From contig OV884011.1 in the NCBI GenBank assembly GCA_930367205.1, positions 169,395,226-169,459,225 on the forward strand: DNA of 64,000 bases, read 5' to 3'. Shown piece by piece: positions 47,701 to 59,845 of this stretch; the stretch's first letter is position 1; the number at the start of each line of letters is the position of its first letter. A model generated the notes under the pieces. It saw nothing but the letters and a program-made list of their open reading frames with translations, had not been told where the DNA came from and made no database searches. The stretch comes from Acanthosoma haemorrhoidale. Taxonomy: Eukaryota; Arthropoda; Insecta; Hemiptera; Acanthosomatidae. The translations under genes and the position numbers were made by a program.

Positions 47701-48790
47701 TCATATTTGACCAATTTATAAAGATGTGGAAGGATTCGGACGATTTAGAGTGTAGCAGTTTTCCAGAATTTCCTTACAATTTCCACACTAAACAAAAATT
47801 AAAAATGATAACCGATGTGTAGACAAAATATTTTATCGTTTAATCGGCTTTGTTTTTTTATATTAGCTTAAAAATGGAAAAGCAGTTAAAAAAATTAAAT
47901 TATAATTCCGTGAGAACCGTTGTTGGTTGGCCAAATTCAGTCAAGTATTTACACATTTTTCAACGTTTCTATTTTACCTACGAACTTACAATTTTTTCCA
48001 CCAGCCTGAACACAAGAATCAAAATTTCTTAGATCCATAGCTAAGAGTGGATATTGGTAGTTTCAGTCTAGAGAAGAAATTAAGAAATTGTATTATGTTC
48101 AATTTTTCGCCATTGTTTGCCATTCACAAAGATGAAAAGTGTGTATCTAAATATATTCATATTCTCTTTATATCTTATGATTAATAGACTCATAAGATTA
48201 TAGACATTGCACTATATACCCACTCAGACATATAGACTCGGAGTTAGTTGAACTTTTGAGAAAAATAAAATAATTGCGCGGGTGTAGATAAACGTGGGAC
48301 TAGATCTCGTAGGCAGACAATTATAATTTTCAACCACTCATCTCCTAACTGTTTTCTGATAAGATTTATTAACGAAAGTTTTGTTCTATTCATTCCATTG
48401 ATTTCATTGTCTTCATCTTAAGTGATAAATAAGTTTCAATCGATCAACCCATAGCCTGAAATTTCGGCATAAATGTTTGGTAAAAATACGTAACGCGTCT
48501 AATGTGCACGTAGTCTAACTAAGTGACAGTGAACTTTTATTATTGTGGGAATAACAGCCAAAAAACTATAGTATAATAATATTACTAAATAATATTAACG
48601 TAATTTAAAGTATTCATTGCATAAAGAAACATTGTTCATTCCTGGTTAGTTATCAGACATTGATTAAATTCATTTAAAGATTTTGTGGATAATTTTTCTT
48701 TTATTATTTTAAGTCCGGAAAATGCCAGAATAGGCGAGATGTTGAAGTCTAGAATGTGCCATAAATGGAAATATACAGATTATTTGAAAT
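44750..48790. other. A+T-rich non-coding stretch, one possible SINE head
   Basis: No gene recognised in about 4 kb. On the minus strand near 45690-45765 an A-box-like GGCCTAATGGTTGCGTG resembles the tRNA-derived heads elsewhere, but the B box is poor. Homopolymer T-runs occur near 46819-46838 and 46639. Confidence 0.4.
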
Positions 48791-48804
48791 TTTCTTCATT
48801 ACTG

Positions 48805-49228
48805 CCTGATTATTATACCATCCAAGTTCATGAAATTCCATAGTAACCTATCCAACCACCCTAATCCCGTAGCACAGTCAATGCACTGCATCACGCATCC
48901 TCCTCGGAGACTGAAACGGCAGTGGCCTCGTGACCCGCTATAAATGCGTGACAGTGGGAGTCCTGGCAATGGCCAATTTCTCCAATCATGTCCTGAGCGT
49001 ATGTGGCTCTCGCACTATTGGTCAGCCTCCGCTGGCTCTTATCCAGTGACGTGGCGTACGAAGGAGACGAGAAGAGCCAGAGGCTGTTTGTAAATATTGC
49101 ATGAATGAGGGAGTGAATGATGAATTGTAAATATGGTATGAATGAGAGCATTTATCTCAATTACTTATTGCCTAATAAGGCAGATTGTAATTTTATCATA
49201 ATAAAGTTGGTTATCTATCTATCTATTC
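48805..49228 (+). mobile_element. LINE family B, copy B4: ORF2 C-terminus and 3'UTR
   Basis: The plus strand reads IIPSKFMKFHSNLSNHPNP, then PPRRLKRQWPRDPL and stop at 48941-48943, the C-terminus of a Jockey-type ORF2. The 3'UTR follows, with the shared CTCAGCCTCCGCTGG-like and GAGGCAG-like blocks. It ends AATAAAGTTGG and then a TATC repeat (49206-49222) as the 3' tail. 5' truncated; the short retained coding part has no internal stop. Confidence 0.85.
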
Positions 49229-49229
49229 C

Positions 49230-50045
49230 TTGATGTATTAAGTCCCATTTACATAAAGACGCAGTCATTTATATATTATACATACATAAAATAATTTATC
49301 GCATAAAATCACTGATGTCTGGAATCGAGAAGCTACGGTTGATGAGCAGTAATGGTTAAAGACCGGGCAACTCGAGCCAGGCGATCGGGAAGCGACTGGA
49401 GAATGAAGAGGTTGCGGGTGAGGGTAACCTGTTGAGCCCACTGATGTATTGTCTGGCCGACAACACGAGCAATTAGATCCACCCCGACTGTATTTCTTTC
49501 TTTTTTCTTCCTTCCTTTTTTTTTTTTTTTAAGTATTTCGCCGATCATAAAAGGGTTTTATCCTCTTATTCTTCCTGGTCTCTGTCCGGAACAACAGTTA
49601 AAAGAGAGTCGATATATTTTTATTAATGGAGGGAGGGGAATTAGGGGAACTAAAAGACTACAGTGTGGTCTATTTCAATTAGATAATGACTCAAAGCTGT
49701 AAACTATTGTCGTCTGTAACGCCTCCAAAGTATTTAAAGTTTGATACCCTCGCACTTTTCAGCCATTTTAGGTGACAGCAAGGTGTGAATGATGTGTGGG
49801 ACAGTACTGTGGTATGTCATTAGACCGTAAAATCACTACTTCAAAGTATATAGTCCAACACAAAGAAAATTACGAAATTAAACCAAATGTGGAAATTGAA
49901 TATATTTGAGTATCGCCCAATACCTGTTCAACCATCAACCAAGAAAATAAGGATAATTTAGTCAAAACACGTGCTAAGGGCAGATGAGAACATTATTACT
50001 AAAGTGATTCTTAAACGTTTCCTGGAAATAAACTGCAATTTTTAT
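49230..50045. other. Non-coding stretch
   Basis: A G+C-richer patch at 49320-49500 has a minus-strand frame of 71 codons whose start lies in a poly-Lys run encoded by a T-run; no domain recognised. The remainder is A+T-rich. Confidence 0.35.
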
Positions 50046-50054
50046 TTATTTCTT

Positions 50055-50140
50055 TATTTTTTTTCTTTATAGCCCCTTTAAAGTTACTGATAATTATATA
50101 CAATTATAGACCCTCAGGCGAATCTATTTGCAAATTAAAA
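50055..50140 (-). mobile_element. LINE family A 3' terminus, copy A6
   Basis: About 85 bases match the extreme 3' end of family A (TATAGCCCCTTTAAAGTTAC ... CTCAGGCGAATC), preceded by a T-run. Severely truncated. Downstream at 50190-50210, GTGTCGGGAGTTAG resembles the end of repeat E4. Confidence 0.75.
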
Positions 50141-50239
50141 AGCATTATTTGTAAATTGCGCTGGTTCGAAGCTATATAGATAGAGGGAACTAACTTATTG
50201 TTGGTGTCGGGAGTTAGAGGAGCGCACCTGGTGGAGGAT

Positions 50240-51000
50240 TATGGAATAGGTTAATATTCTTAATGCCTTTGCAATTATAATATTAATGCAATGATCGCAT
50301 TGATATTCCACTATTTATTAGATTTTCCTTGATTTATATTGATCGGTTTTTCGCTTAAATACAATGACGAAACAAGGAACAAAAATAAATGAGTAAAACG
50401 TTGGGTCAGTTTTTAACTTACATGATTTCTCAAGTCCCAGCATAGAAGACATTTAATATGATTTTTCCGCGAGGTTTAAGGTGCATTAAATACTGTAACG
50501 CTGAAAGCATTTATTAAAAATAAAGTTTTGGGAACCCACAATAGAAATCGCTTATCCAAATTGGGTTTGATTGGTCAGTAATTAAGCTAGGCGAATTTTT
50601 TTATTTCGCTCTGGAAGATGTGATGTGCCAAGCATTTTTAGCCAAATTTTCATGAATTTGATACGAAGAATCCGCACTAGGAAATCACTTGATTTAGTTT
50701 CTTTATTTTAATTTGGTATATAATATGTAATTACTGAATCTAATTTGACTAATGTCCAGTTAAATAGAAGATCAGACAGCTCTAGAAGTTTTCAAACAGT
50801 GCATTGGACTATGCAGGAGGCGACCGACTATCCGGTCAGGTCTAAAAACAGGTTCTAGTTGCATATCGATAGGTGGTCATCTATTTTAATATAATCAATT
50901 TATCAAAGAGCACTAACTAGAGGTAGTTGGCAGATAGGCCATGTACATAAAACAGGTCCGATCTGAGAAAGGCAGTTATTAAAAACTAGTAAAAATTCAG
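50240..51000. other. A+T-rich non-coding stretch
   Basis: No recognisable gene or repeat. Confidence 0.5.
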
Positions 51001-51004
51001 CGAG

Positions 51005-51320
51005 GGGGAAAGAAAACCAGTTTTTCCCTAAACATGGTTGGGGTGATTATCCTTAGGACCGCATGCAATCATGGCAGATCGGAGACGAGGAAGTCCGCAA
51101 GTCAGCCTGGAGGGGGGGGGGGTTGAAATTTCGGGAGACCGGTTCTGCAGCGTCCTCCTTCTTGTGGCCAGCTCGTGGTCAACCCAGCCCATCTTGAAAG
51201 CAATCAAGCCTGCCTCAACGGTATGCAGTAGTAGAGAGTATCTACCACAGTGTAATAGTGACCTGCGATAATTAGGATCAATAGTAATAACTAGTTCATC
51301 TTTGGATCCACGAAACATAT
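51005..51320 (-). other. G+C-rich block with an unassigned 96-codon frame
   Basis: The minus-strand frame starts at ATG 51316-51318 and stops at 51028. It is rich in Arg, Leu and Pro and contains no motif I recognise. A G-run (51110-51121) gives a Pro stretch. An overlapping plus-strand frame of 66 codons makes composition-driven openness likely. Possibly a decayed element fragment. Confidence 0.2.
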
Positions 51321-51734
51321 AATAGGCTAAGTGGCTTACTTATTGAATATTATTATAGATATTGAGTCCAGAATCATATTAGAAACCAAACTGCGTGTTT
51401 TGGGACATAACTTCAGTATTAAATAATAAAAATAATAATAATTTGAGTAGAAATAAAAAAGTCACGAGAACCGTAATTAAAATCGTTTTCTAGAAATCAT
51501 TAAATATCAGACGCATGGTATATGAGTTTTTTTCTTTTGTTCATTATTACAAATAGCTGTAAATTACAGTAAGAGCGTTTTCTCAAGCGAAAATAACGAA
51601 GGCTACTTCACGCTAATAAACACGTGGAACAATCTAAAGTAATAAAATTTAGCCATTTATGTATGATTTTATTGACAAATATAAAGAAAATGATAAATAT
51701 TTTACTCTTATTCGTGTAAGTAAAATTACCTTCC

Positions 51735-52166
51735 CCTTCAACCACCCTACTCCCCTAGTGCAGTCATTGCACTCCACCACTCATCCCTATAGTTATCCTC
51801 GGAGACTAAAACGGCAGTGACCTCGTGACCTGTTATAAATGCGTAACAGTCCTGGCAATGACCAGCTTCTCCAATCATGTCCTGAGCGTATTTGGCTCTC
51901 GCTCTCTTGGTCAGCCTCCGCTGGCTCGTATCCAATGACGCGGTGGACGGAGGAGCATGGGGGACTTCCCAAGACTCCGCTTCCTCCTTCTCATGCGAGG
52001 GAGGTGACAACTATGTGGATTTGGGAGGTCTCTGGGCTGTTTGTAAAAACTGCATGAATGAGCGAGTGAATGATGAATTGTAAATATGGTATGAATGAAA
52101 ACATTTATCACAATTACTTATTGACCAATGAGGCAGATTGTAATTTTACTATAATTAAGCTGATTA
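51735..52166 (+). mobile_element. LINE family B, copy B5: ORF2 end and 3'UTR
   Basis: A plus-strand copy aligned with B4. The C-terminal codons (NHPTP-like, then LRRLKRQ*-like with broken frame) are followed by the full-length 3'UTR. That UTR includes the G+C-rich section TGGACGGAGGAGCATGGGGG that is missing from B2 and shortened in B4. The end block CAATGAGGCAGATTGTAATT is at about 52122-52145. The minus-strand frame of 87 codons starting at 52010 is antisense to it. Confidence 0.8.
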
Positions 52167-52169
52167 TTA

Positions 52170-53025
52170 CAAATAATATACTAGATTTAGATTAAGCAAA
52201 GCTATCAACGAAAGCTATGATGGTAATTAGTATCACCTATAAGCTGTTAGGCACGAAGGAGCAAAATGCTACCACGTTTGGAGAGGGGAGTAACATATTA
52301 ATTGAGGATCCCTCCCACGCCTCCTAATCAATAGATATCCTTCAATAAGCCTCCCACTCAATGATCAGAAACCTACAATACTCCTTTCGGGTGCCTTACC
52401 AAATTCTAAACTCCACAATGAAAAAGAATTTTCGAGATCGTCTTGTAATTAGTTAGGTATAATAAATATTGAGAATTTTTATGGAAGGAATGAACTGTGA
52501 AGATAAAAAAAGTCACTGCAATTGAGCAGCAGTTATTGTTTATAAATACTAAATAATGTGTAGGGATAATTTCAAACTAGATTCATCTACCACTCAGGAA
52601 AGAGGACCGACTCAATCGATTTTTTTTTTTGTGTGATTACTTTAGGGTGTGCAATCACAAGTTTCATTGATGCCGGTATTTTACGATCATTATGTTGATT
52701 GCAGTTTTACTACAGCCATTTTTGAATTATTTCAACTGTTATTATTATCTTACAATGCTTGAAAGAAAACTTGCTTTGGGGTTTTAAGACTACTAAACAC
52801 AGCAACAAAAGCCACAGTTGACCCTTAGCAAGCCAGTGGCACCCCAGTCTCATCTGTCTGGTAGAGGATTTATTTTATGGACAGGACGACTGATCGGAGG
52901 ATGTGGGTAATAATAACCATGTCGCTTACCTACATTTCGCAACTAGCACAGTCCACTGATGTTTATACATAGTTTCACATTATTTTTGTCAACCTGAACA
53001 ATTATTATTAGATAGTTCAAATATT
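52170..53025. other. A+T-rich non-coding stretch
   Basis: No recognisable gene or repeat. Confidence 0.5.
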
Positions 53026-53029
53026 ATTG

Positions 53030-53960
53030 CATGTGTGTCTAAATATATATCCATCTTTAATTAGCTCAACAATTATTAATCCGTTGTTATATTAGCTTTG
53101 TATCGATCGCTAACTACATAAGATAAATCACCCTATACTCTTTTGTATATATATCTTGTAAATTAATTTAAACAAATGTAAATAATATTACCAAACCATA
53201 AGTCATATCAGTGTAAATATTGAAACAATAAGTAAACAATAAAAGACGCAGCTACAAAACCAGCTCAGAGGCAGGGTAAGGTATAAAGGGCCCTGGACCC
53301 TTGTATAGGGGCTGGGTTCTGGTCTAGAACATTCGAGCATCATCCAGGCCTGCAATGCGGTTGGCCACAATAAAACCTTGCCTCATTCACTGGACGCGAT
53401 TGGACACAATAAGGAGCTCATTGGCTACTTTGGACTATATATACCACCTAGTTTTAGCCGATAATTCATTCTACCTACGGGTCTCTGGACTGGCAATTGC
53501 AACTGCACTGATGTTTCTAGATTTGGCCTTCTCATTTATGAAAACCTCTGCATCTCTCTTTCCTACCCTTGCTATGTTTTAGTCCGGCTTTGACAGACCC
53601 AACACTTTCCTAGTGGGATTCTCTGCATTCGTCTCGCTAAAACTAGCACCTTCTTGCAAGAGATTTCTTCCTCGCGGACGACGGTCACCTGGGGCCCTAC
53701 GAACTTTACCTAGTAGTTTCTTCCCCAGTAATCCAGACTGCCTCTCTCCGGTTCACACTCGCCTTTGGGATCCAGACGGGTTTCGCCTATCCTCAGATAC
53801 CAGGTGTGAATTCCTGGCCATTCCAAGACCACAAAAACTACCTACAATACTTACCCTATACCTCTTCTCCTAAACATAGTGCACTGTCGGGGCATATACC
53901 TATCAGATATGGAGTCATGGAGATATGATAGTACCGTCATGAAGAAATTGTCTAGGTCAT
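53030..53960 (+). mobile_element. Repeat family E, copy E2 (LTR-like)
   Basis: The left part shares the GCTAACTACAT ... CACCCTATACTCT motif with E5. The right part (53500-53920) is the inverted counterpart of E1 41770-42070 and parallels E4. It carries the stem-loop sequence (TTCACACTCG near 53753, GTGTGAATT near 53805), and the right-end motif ATAGTGCACTGTCGGGGCAT is followed by ATGGAGTCA. An 86-codon plus-strand frame (53613-53873) is not conserved among copies. Best guess: a solo LTR of about 880 bases. Ends and target duplication not confirmed. Confidence 0.5.
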
Positions 53961-55400
53961 AGCCTAATCAACCCTCACTTCGTCACTAGGGCTAGGGTAA
54001 CTAAGGACCCCCTCGTGACCACCCGACAAGCTTTATCGACCATGGTATGTCTCCCATCGGGAATCCACAGGAAATGAATTTTTTTAAGCTGACATGTGGG
54101 AAATTATGACAATAATATAATTTGATAAAGTTGTCGACTGTTTGATTGACTAATAAGTGTGTTTTTTATTTTATATTGGTCGTTCCCGGAGGTATTTCAA
54201 TTCCGCGTCAACACGTGACAAAGCCACTCCATAATTTATATTTATTGCATTTTATTAATTATTATATTTTGCATGATATGCTCCGTAGTATTTATGTAAT
54301 GAATGGTTGAAACTTTTTTCCCTCTACATACAAGTAATCTGTTATTTTTGAAGTAAACTTAACTTTGAAAATATCGTTTTCATATATTTGAAGTATTGAA
54401 AATATTCTATAATTTCAATTTTTTTGTTTAACCAACTTCTCAGTATGTCTTGTCGGTATGTAGGTCGGTGACGGGATGTCTCACTTGCAACAAATATTTT
54501 ATAATGTCCCTATTCCATCCATCTTGAAAAATAAAAAATTATTACATTTTTCGTCCTTATGCTAAAGCCGAAAAAAAATTAATTTGATTTTCTTTACTGC
54601 ATCGGGTTCGGGGAAAATATGCCTTAATGTAAGTTTCACAAACATACTATTACCAATTTAGCTAAGTAATCTAATCTTTATTTCAAAGGAATGTAAGATT
54701 TATATAGGGACATTCCCCAGGTTCCAATTTCTGAATTGAATTGAGGAAAAATACACTCCTAAAACACAAAAATTAGTTCGTGAAAATAGATGTCAACTTG
54801 ATGCCATTATCGAAAAAATGACTGCTCATGAAAAAAAGAACAGTTTCGTTTGTGATAACTCATGCTAGTAGAAGCTCAATACCATGGCATTTGCATGTCA
54901 TACAATGATCCGCAAATATTCCAATCACTTTTCTTTTTTATTGCGATGAGGAAAATCTAGGGATCTCTGGAAAATAAAATATTCCAACGAATCTTCAAAC
55001 TACAAGATCCCCGCTAATAGGAAGATCGGTGGACAAGATAAAATCATCCATATTAATCCTTGTCCGTGTGGAATCCCGAACCGCTCGGTGGACACCATCA
55101 GTTATTCTCAGCCAGCCCGACATATTTGTACTGAACTGCAGTATTTATAAATTTGTATGGATTGTTTACGCCTTGATTGTATCTTGCCGTCAGATGGCGA
55201 TCTGTTAGTGCACGCTGTATGATTTTTTCCCCACTATTAGGATTTAATAAATTAACGGATCGTGGTAATTTTGATTAAATGACCCCTCTTTGCAACACCC
55301 TTTAACTTAAAAAATGCATAAATCATAGTTTTAAGGCATAACTTCAGTTTTCCAGGGCCAAATTTATATCTGGGAAATGCTTGAATATTACTTTGAATAT
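53961..55400. other. A+T-rich non-coding stretch
   Basis: No recognisable gene. A slightly G+C-richer patch at 55050-55130 has no frame of note. Confidence 0.45.
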
Positions 55401-55407
55401 CAGCTTC

Positions 55408-56045
55408 ATGATAAAATTACTATCTGCCTCATTGGGCAATAAGTAATTGTGATAAATGTTTTAATTCATACCATATTTACAATTTTCATTCACTCGCTCA
55501 TTCATACATTATTTACAAACAGCCCAGAGACCTCCCAAATCCACATGGTTGTTACCTCCTTCACATGCGAAAGAGGAAGTGGAGTCTTGGGAAGTCCCCC
55601 ACGCTCCTCCGTCAGCCGGGTCACCGGATACGAGCCAGCGGAGGCTGACCAAGAGCGCGAGAGCCACATACGTTCAGGGCATGATTGGAGAAGCTAGCCA
55701 CTGTTACGCATTTATAGCAGGTCACGAGGCCACTGCTGTTTTAGTCTCCGAGGAGGATTATAGGGATGAGTGGTGAAGTACAATGACTGTGCTAGGGGAT
55801 TAGGGTGGTTGGATAGGTTTCTATAGAATTTCAAGAACTTGGAAGGGATGAGTTCGAGAATGGAAGGTATATTAACATCGTTATAAACGGTTTCGTTGCT
55901 GACGTAATAAGGGGCATTTACTATTGTTCTCAGGAATTTTGATTGAAAGGATTGAATACGCTTGATGTTAGACATTTTTGCTGTCCCCCATTCCGTATGT
56001 CCAGATTGGGTTAAGTGGGGGATATTTGCTAGGACCAATGATAGA
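55408..56045 (-). mobile_element. LINE family B, copy B6: longest ORF2 C-terminus and 3'UTR
   Basis: The longest family B copy. On the minus strand, LNPIWTYG (about 56015-55990, one frame) continues after a frameshift as WGTAKMSNIKRIQSFQSK. It then reads LRTIVNAPYYVSNETVYNDV, NIPSILELIPSKFLKFYRNL, SNHPNPLAQS and PPRRLKQQWPRDLL with a stop at 55712. This order (WTYG..LWGTA, IQ.FQSK.LR.IVNAP) is characteristic of Jockey-clade ORF2 C-termini. The 3'UTR then runs down to about 55408. One frameshift, 5' truncated, inactive. Confidence 0.85.
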
Positions 56046-56073
56046 GGTTTTCACCAAACTCACATTAAAAAGG

Positions 56074-56219
56074 AAGTTAACATAATGTCGCGCCACTTCT
56101 ACTTTCAAATGTACCGTATGTACTATAAAAAATCTGGAGGACTCCTGCAAAGGGAAATTACAAGAATCTTTCCAATCAAAAAATTCAAAGAGAGATTACT
56201 GACACATCTTTGTTCTTAA
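56074..56219 (+). pseudogene. Possible C-terminal end of another LINE
   Basis: The plus strand reads LLQREITRIFPIKKFKERLL ending THLCS and a stop at 56217-56219. An ending of the form S-I-x-x-F-K-x-x-L-L-x-H-L is common at the C-terminus of several LINE ORF2 proteins. Nothing upstream supports it, since family B copy B6 lies there on the opposite strand. Weak call. Confidence 0.25.
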
Positions 56220-56698
56220 TTTAAAGTTAAATTCTAAATTACACCTTACTTACCGACTACAAACAGAAGAGTTAGTTAAACACTCGCATACTCTACTAGA
56301 CTAAATAATAAAATCACAAGTCGTGAACTAACTTGGTTTTACACATATAAAAACAAACAACCAGCAAACTGATCCTGTTTTTTGTGTGTATTATACCTAA
56401 TGCTTTTTGTCGCATAGTTTTAAATGTAAGCAAAGCCGAAAACCTTATATTTTCTACAAGTAAAAGCCACAACCAAAACGATCGCTCGATCCTGATAAAA
56501 TAAAGCTTCGTACAACGAACCTTATGTAATTTTTTATAAGGTCTCCCGAAATCCACTACAAGGGTCTGTCCTCAAGTACCGAGTGAACACGGGATGTAAT
56601 AATTCAGAATTAATCCTGCCACACCGAAATTATAAAAAGAAGACAGCTCTAAATTATCCGGCGGGACAAGAATAGGGAGGTCCAGTAATAAGTTTTAA

Positions 56699-56830
56699 TT
56701 AGATGTAGCCCGGCGGGGCAGACGGCACAGGGACAGCGTCCTTGCAGCGAAGGCAGTCTAGCTTGTAGATTGGGCCCTTCTTAAATCTGAAAATGTCCTG
56801 CACTTTCTTTCTCCTTCCAGCGGCTGAATT
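56699..56830 (-). CDS. Candidate short terminal exon, CxxC-containing
   Basis: In a G+C-richer patch the minus strand reads KKGPIYKLDCLRCKDAVPVP followed by SAPPGYI and TAA at 56701-56699. Upstream, TTTTCAG (acceptor-like, AG at 56787-56788) could begin an 88-base terminal exon. The frame also stays open to about 56830. The CxxC and Pro-rich tail look protein-like, but the length is too small for a family call, and no linked exon was found. A retroelement gag fragment is an alternative, given LINE copies on both sides. Confidence 0.2.
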   Translation of the reverse strand, partial: NSAAGRRKKVQDIFRFKKGPIYKLDCLRCKDAVPVPSAPPGYI

Positions 56831-57018
56831 TTATCTTCGTTTTTCTTTTTTTTTTTACTTCGTCTGGTTCCATTTCTGTATTAATGGGACCCACAGGAAG
56901 CGATTAGTAAAGGAAGTGGTTATGCCTCTCGTTAACGCTGCTTTTCAAATTTGTCTTTTATTCTGGAGCAATGCTTATAATATATATACAACTGTGTCTC
57001 AAGCTATTGATATGTAAG

Positions 57019-57329
57019 AGCATACAAAGGTCTACTCTTCTGTATGGTGCACCGCTATTTCGTTATCTGACGTACATGACAGCTACGAAACTCCAACAAT
57101 TCCAAAACGGTATACTGATGAACGTGGTCAGAGGTACTTCATTCGAGCAGCGGAGCAACAGTGAGCTTCACGAGATCTTTAAACTGCCTACGGTGGATGA
57201 ATTCATCCAACGTAACATATCAAATTTTTCGACTCATTACAATATTTGACAAACCCAGTGTTTAACACTACAACCCCCGCTCCGTTCCCCCATCGATGGC
57301 AGGACGCTGTCGCGGCTGGAACGCTTTAG
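57019..57329 (+). pseudogene. Jockey-like LINE (family A relative) ORF2 C-terminus, copy A7
   Basis: The plus strand reads STLLYGAPLFRYLTYMTATK, then LQQFQNGILMNVVRGTSFEQ and TVDEFIQR. One missing base near 57215 shifts the frame, after which HIKFFDSLQYLTNPVFNTTT and HRWQDAVA continue to a stop at 57327-57329. Side by side with copy A4 this is the same protein region with many substitutions, so it is a sister subfamily or an old copy. It is 5' truncated; the sequence before 57019 is not alignable. Confidence 0.85.
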
Positions 57330-57595
57330 TCTTAGGTTCTAGGTAGGGATTTAGTTTGTTTTGTTTGTTCCTAGTGTTTAGTGTGTGGTGTCGGCGACAA
57401 GTTGAAGGTGAGCCTCATCACCTAGTGTGAATATGAAACTATGACATTTTAACCACAACTAAATTATTATATATTCATGCACTCCTCCAAATGCATGTAA
57501 ATGCAGGAAGAGGAGAAAATTGTATCTCAATTATTTTATTATTTATTTTGTACATTATAAATTTTATTAAGATTTTGGAAAAAAAAAAAAAATAA
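57330..57595 (+). mobile_element. 3'UTR and poly(A) tail of LINE copy A7
   Basis: Follows the ORF2 stop. It contains the family stem-loop (AGGTGA 57406-57411, loop GCCTCA, TCACCT 57418-57423) and ends in an A-run at about 57579-57594. The rest of this UTR is diverged from copies A1, A2, A4 and A5. Confidence 0.65.
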
Positions 57596-57599
57596 AATA

Positions 57600-58120
57600 A
57601 ATTAATAATATATATAATATCTTTACATATATATATTCTGTAAGAAAACAATTTCTATTTAAATGTTTTTTTGGTACTAGCTGTAATCGACTGTTTTATA
57701 ATGCTAAGAATATTATAATGCTAAAAGTATACGAGTAAACTAAAAGTAGAACTGTATGTCTGCCTTGTGACTTGCTGTGTGACTGCCTTGTGATGGAAGT
57801 CACTGATTTTTTTTTTCTTCACTTGATGTTATTTTCTATGTAAGCAACCGCATCCCTTCAAGACCTCCCTACTTCCCAGAATACTATCCTTTTCTTGCAT
57901 ATATATGTCTCAGCTTTAGCCCCAGACCCCACTTGTGCCTAGACATTCCTCACAGTATGTAATAACGTAAGTCTTAATATTTGTATAAACCAGTATTTTG
58001 CCTGTACTTTATAATAAAGCTTTTCTTTCTTTTCTTTTAAAAGACTTTCCTCCACAAAGATAATTTAACTGACGTTGCGTAGGAGATATATAACTCCTCA
58101 AGGGGGACAGTTTTTAAGTA
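57600..58120. other. A+T-rich non-coding stretch
   Basis: No gene seen. An AATAAAGC near 58012 followed by a CTTT-rich run may mark the end of an unrecognised retroelement. Confidence 0.4.
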
Positions 58121-58125
58121 GTCAC

Positions 58126-58490
58126 CACTATATTATCATCATTAACTTTTCTCACATTGACTATTGCAAACTTGTATACGATGGACTTTGAGTAACCTTA
58201 GTAACAAAGCTTAAACGAGTGTTTAACGCATGGATTAGATTCGCAGTGGGGAACCGCAGAGGTTCTAGAATGAACCCCTTTAATTCTAGGTTGACATAGA
58301 TTGCACCTTACCCGCGTCACAAATACTTCCTTGGTAACTTTCTTTACAAACTCTTCAATTAAAATCAATCCTTCGTCATAATTTCAATATCCAACTGGAA
58401 TTCTCTCTCGTTTCATTCCACGCTTCTTCATTAAATGTTTTCAAAACAAGGTTATTTGCTCACTGCAAAGAAGTTAGTAGATGCATAAAA
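58126..58490 (+). pseudogene. LINE reverse-transcriptase C-terminal remnant (another lineage)
   Basis: The plus strand reads INFSHIDYCKLVYDGL, then after a stop VTLVTKLKRVFNAWIRFAVG, then RHKYFLGNFLYKLFN, then ISNWNSLSFHS and MFSKQGYLL in another frame. The order SHxDYCxLVYDGL ... KLQRxxNxxIRF ... RRKYFLxxxLYKLL ... WNSL is a familiar LINE ORF2 C-terminal signature, clearly different from families A, B and C. Several stops and frameshifts make it dead. Clade not assigned. Confidence 0.65.
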
Positions 58491-58499
58491 TACTTACTA

Positions 58500-59840
58500 A
58501 TGAATGACTAAACTAACACCCGAAGCTTTTTTGCTTTTTTTAAGTCGCTGAAATAAAACAAATTAACTAAAACTAGACAATTTTCGCACGTTTATTCAGT
58601 CTAAATATGCTAGCCTATAAGGCTAAATAAATTTGATAAAAGAAAAATGTCATAAACAATATGTTATTGTTGTGCGTCTTCATGTGGCACAGTAACAAGT
58701 TAAGCACATGGTTATTTTGGGAATATTTAAATTAACATCGTAAAAAAAACTATAGATAGCAGTGACTTCAGTTATAAGGAAAATAGAGATCCGCTATCAG
58801 TTTGCCACCAAAGCTTAATTTTACTTGATAGTTAAAAAAAATGCTGGCTAAGTCCAAGATTTGTTGGTTTCGTCCCAGTGTGCGTCGTGAATGTGTTCCA
58901 GTCCCGCCCTGGAATTTAATTTTACTTTGTGAAGTTATCTTCCAGAGCTACGGGTTTATTAAAAGATGACCACCTGTACATTCACGCAAGTGTCCAGTTA
59001 TACTGCACTTTTATTCAAAGAAGATTGGCTTGAAAGCTTTTACACGCTAATGCGGTTTCGCAAATAACAAAATGAAGCTAGTTTGTCTTCAGCAACTGAT
59101 GCGTATTTAAAGTGACCAAAAGACCACGCCAGACTACCAAAACTGGCCTGCCACCTTAATAATACGCCTGAGATCATCAGCCAATGCCACTTATATAATT
59201 TGAACATGCTAGTTCGGCGAAATCATAGTAATTAGAAGGTTCGTTAGAGACTTTCCATAGAATAGTCTAGGGCAGTAGAATAAGTTCGATAGTTACTGTG
59301 TGGTTAACATTAGTGATAACAATGTTATATCAATTTGATTAACAATGATTATTTGTAACATAGTTCTTTTGTAATAATAAGCTTCTAATGGGTTGGTCAA
59401 GAATGTTCAACAAATCAATTTAACAAATCTTTCCGTAATTTTCATTTTTAGTTATTTAGTCGATGTATTTATTATTTCCCGAAATAATTCTTAGCGACTT
59501 TTTGGGAATAATGCAGAGAGTTGTTTCCCCGCCGTTTTTGTTTTTATTTAATGCACTATCGTGGTGATTTTCTAAATTGGTGATTTTCACTCAAAAATAT
59601 GAAAGTTTTGTAACGTCATATTTACGGTTTGAAAAGGTTCATATAATGCCACCCACCCCTGTACAGGATCAAAACGAGAAGGTAGAAGAAAATTACGATG
59701 AAAAACAAAAAAATGTGAGAACCAACAGAGAAATAGAAATTGCTTTTTTCATTAAGAATTTTCTTTTCAATAAACAGCACAGTTATTTTATTGTAATATA
59801 TTGCTTTAAGAATGTCCTTGATGATTAGTTAATTTAAAAG
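58500..59840. other. A+T-rich non-coding stretch
   Basis: No recognisable gene or repeat. An 83-codon plus-strand frame from 59577 is Lys/Asn/Phe-rich and probably chance. Confidence 0.45.
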
Positions 59841-59845
59841 TGTCG

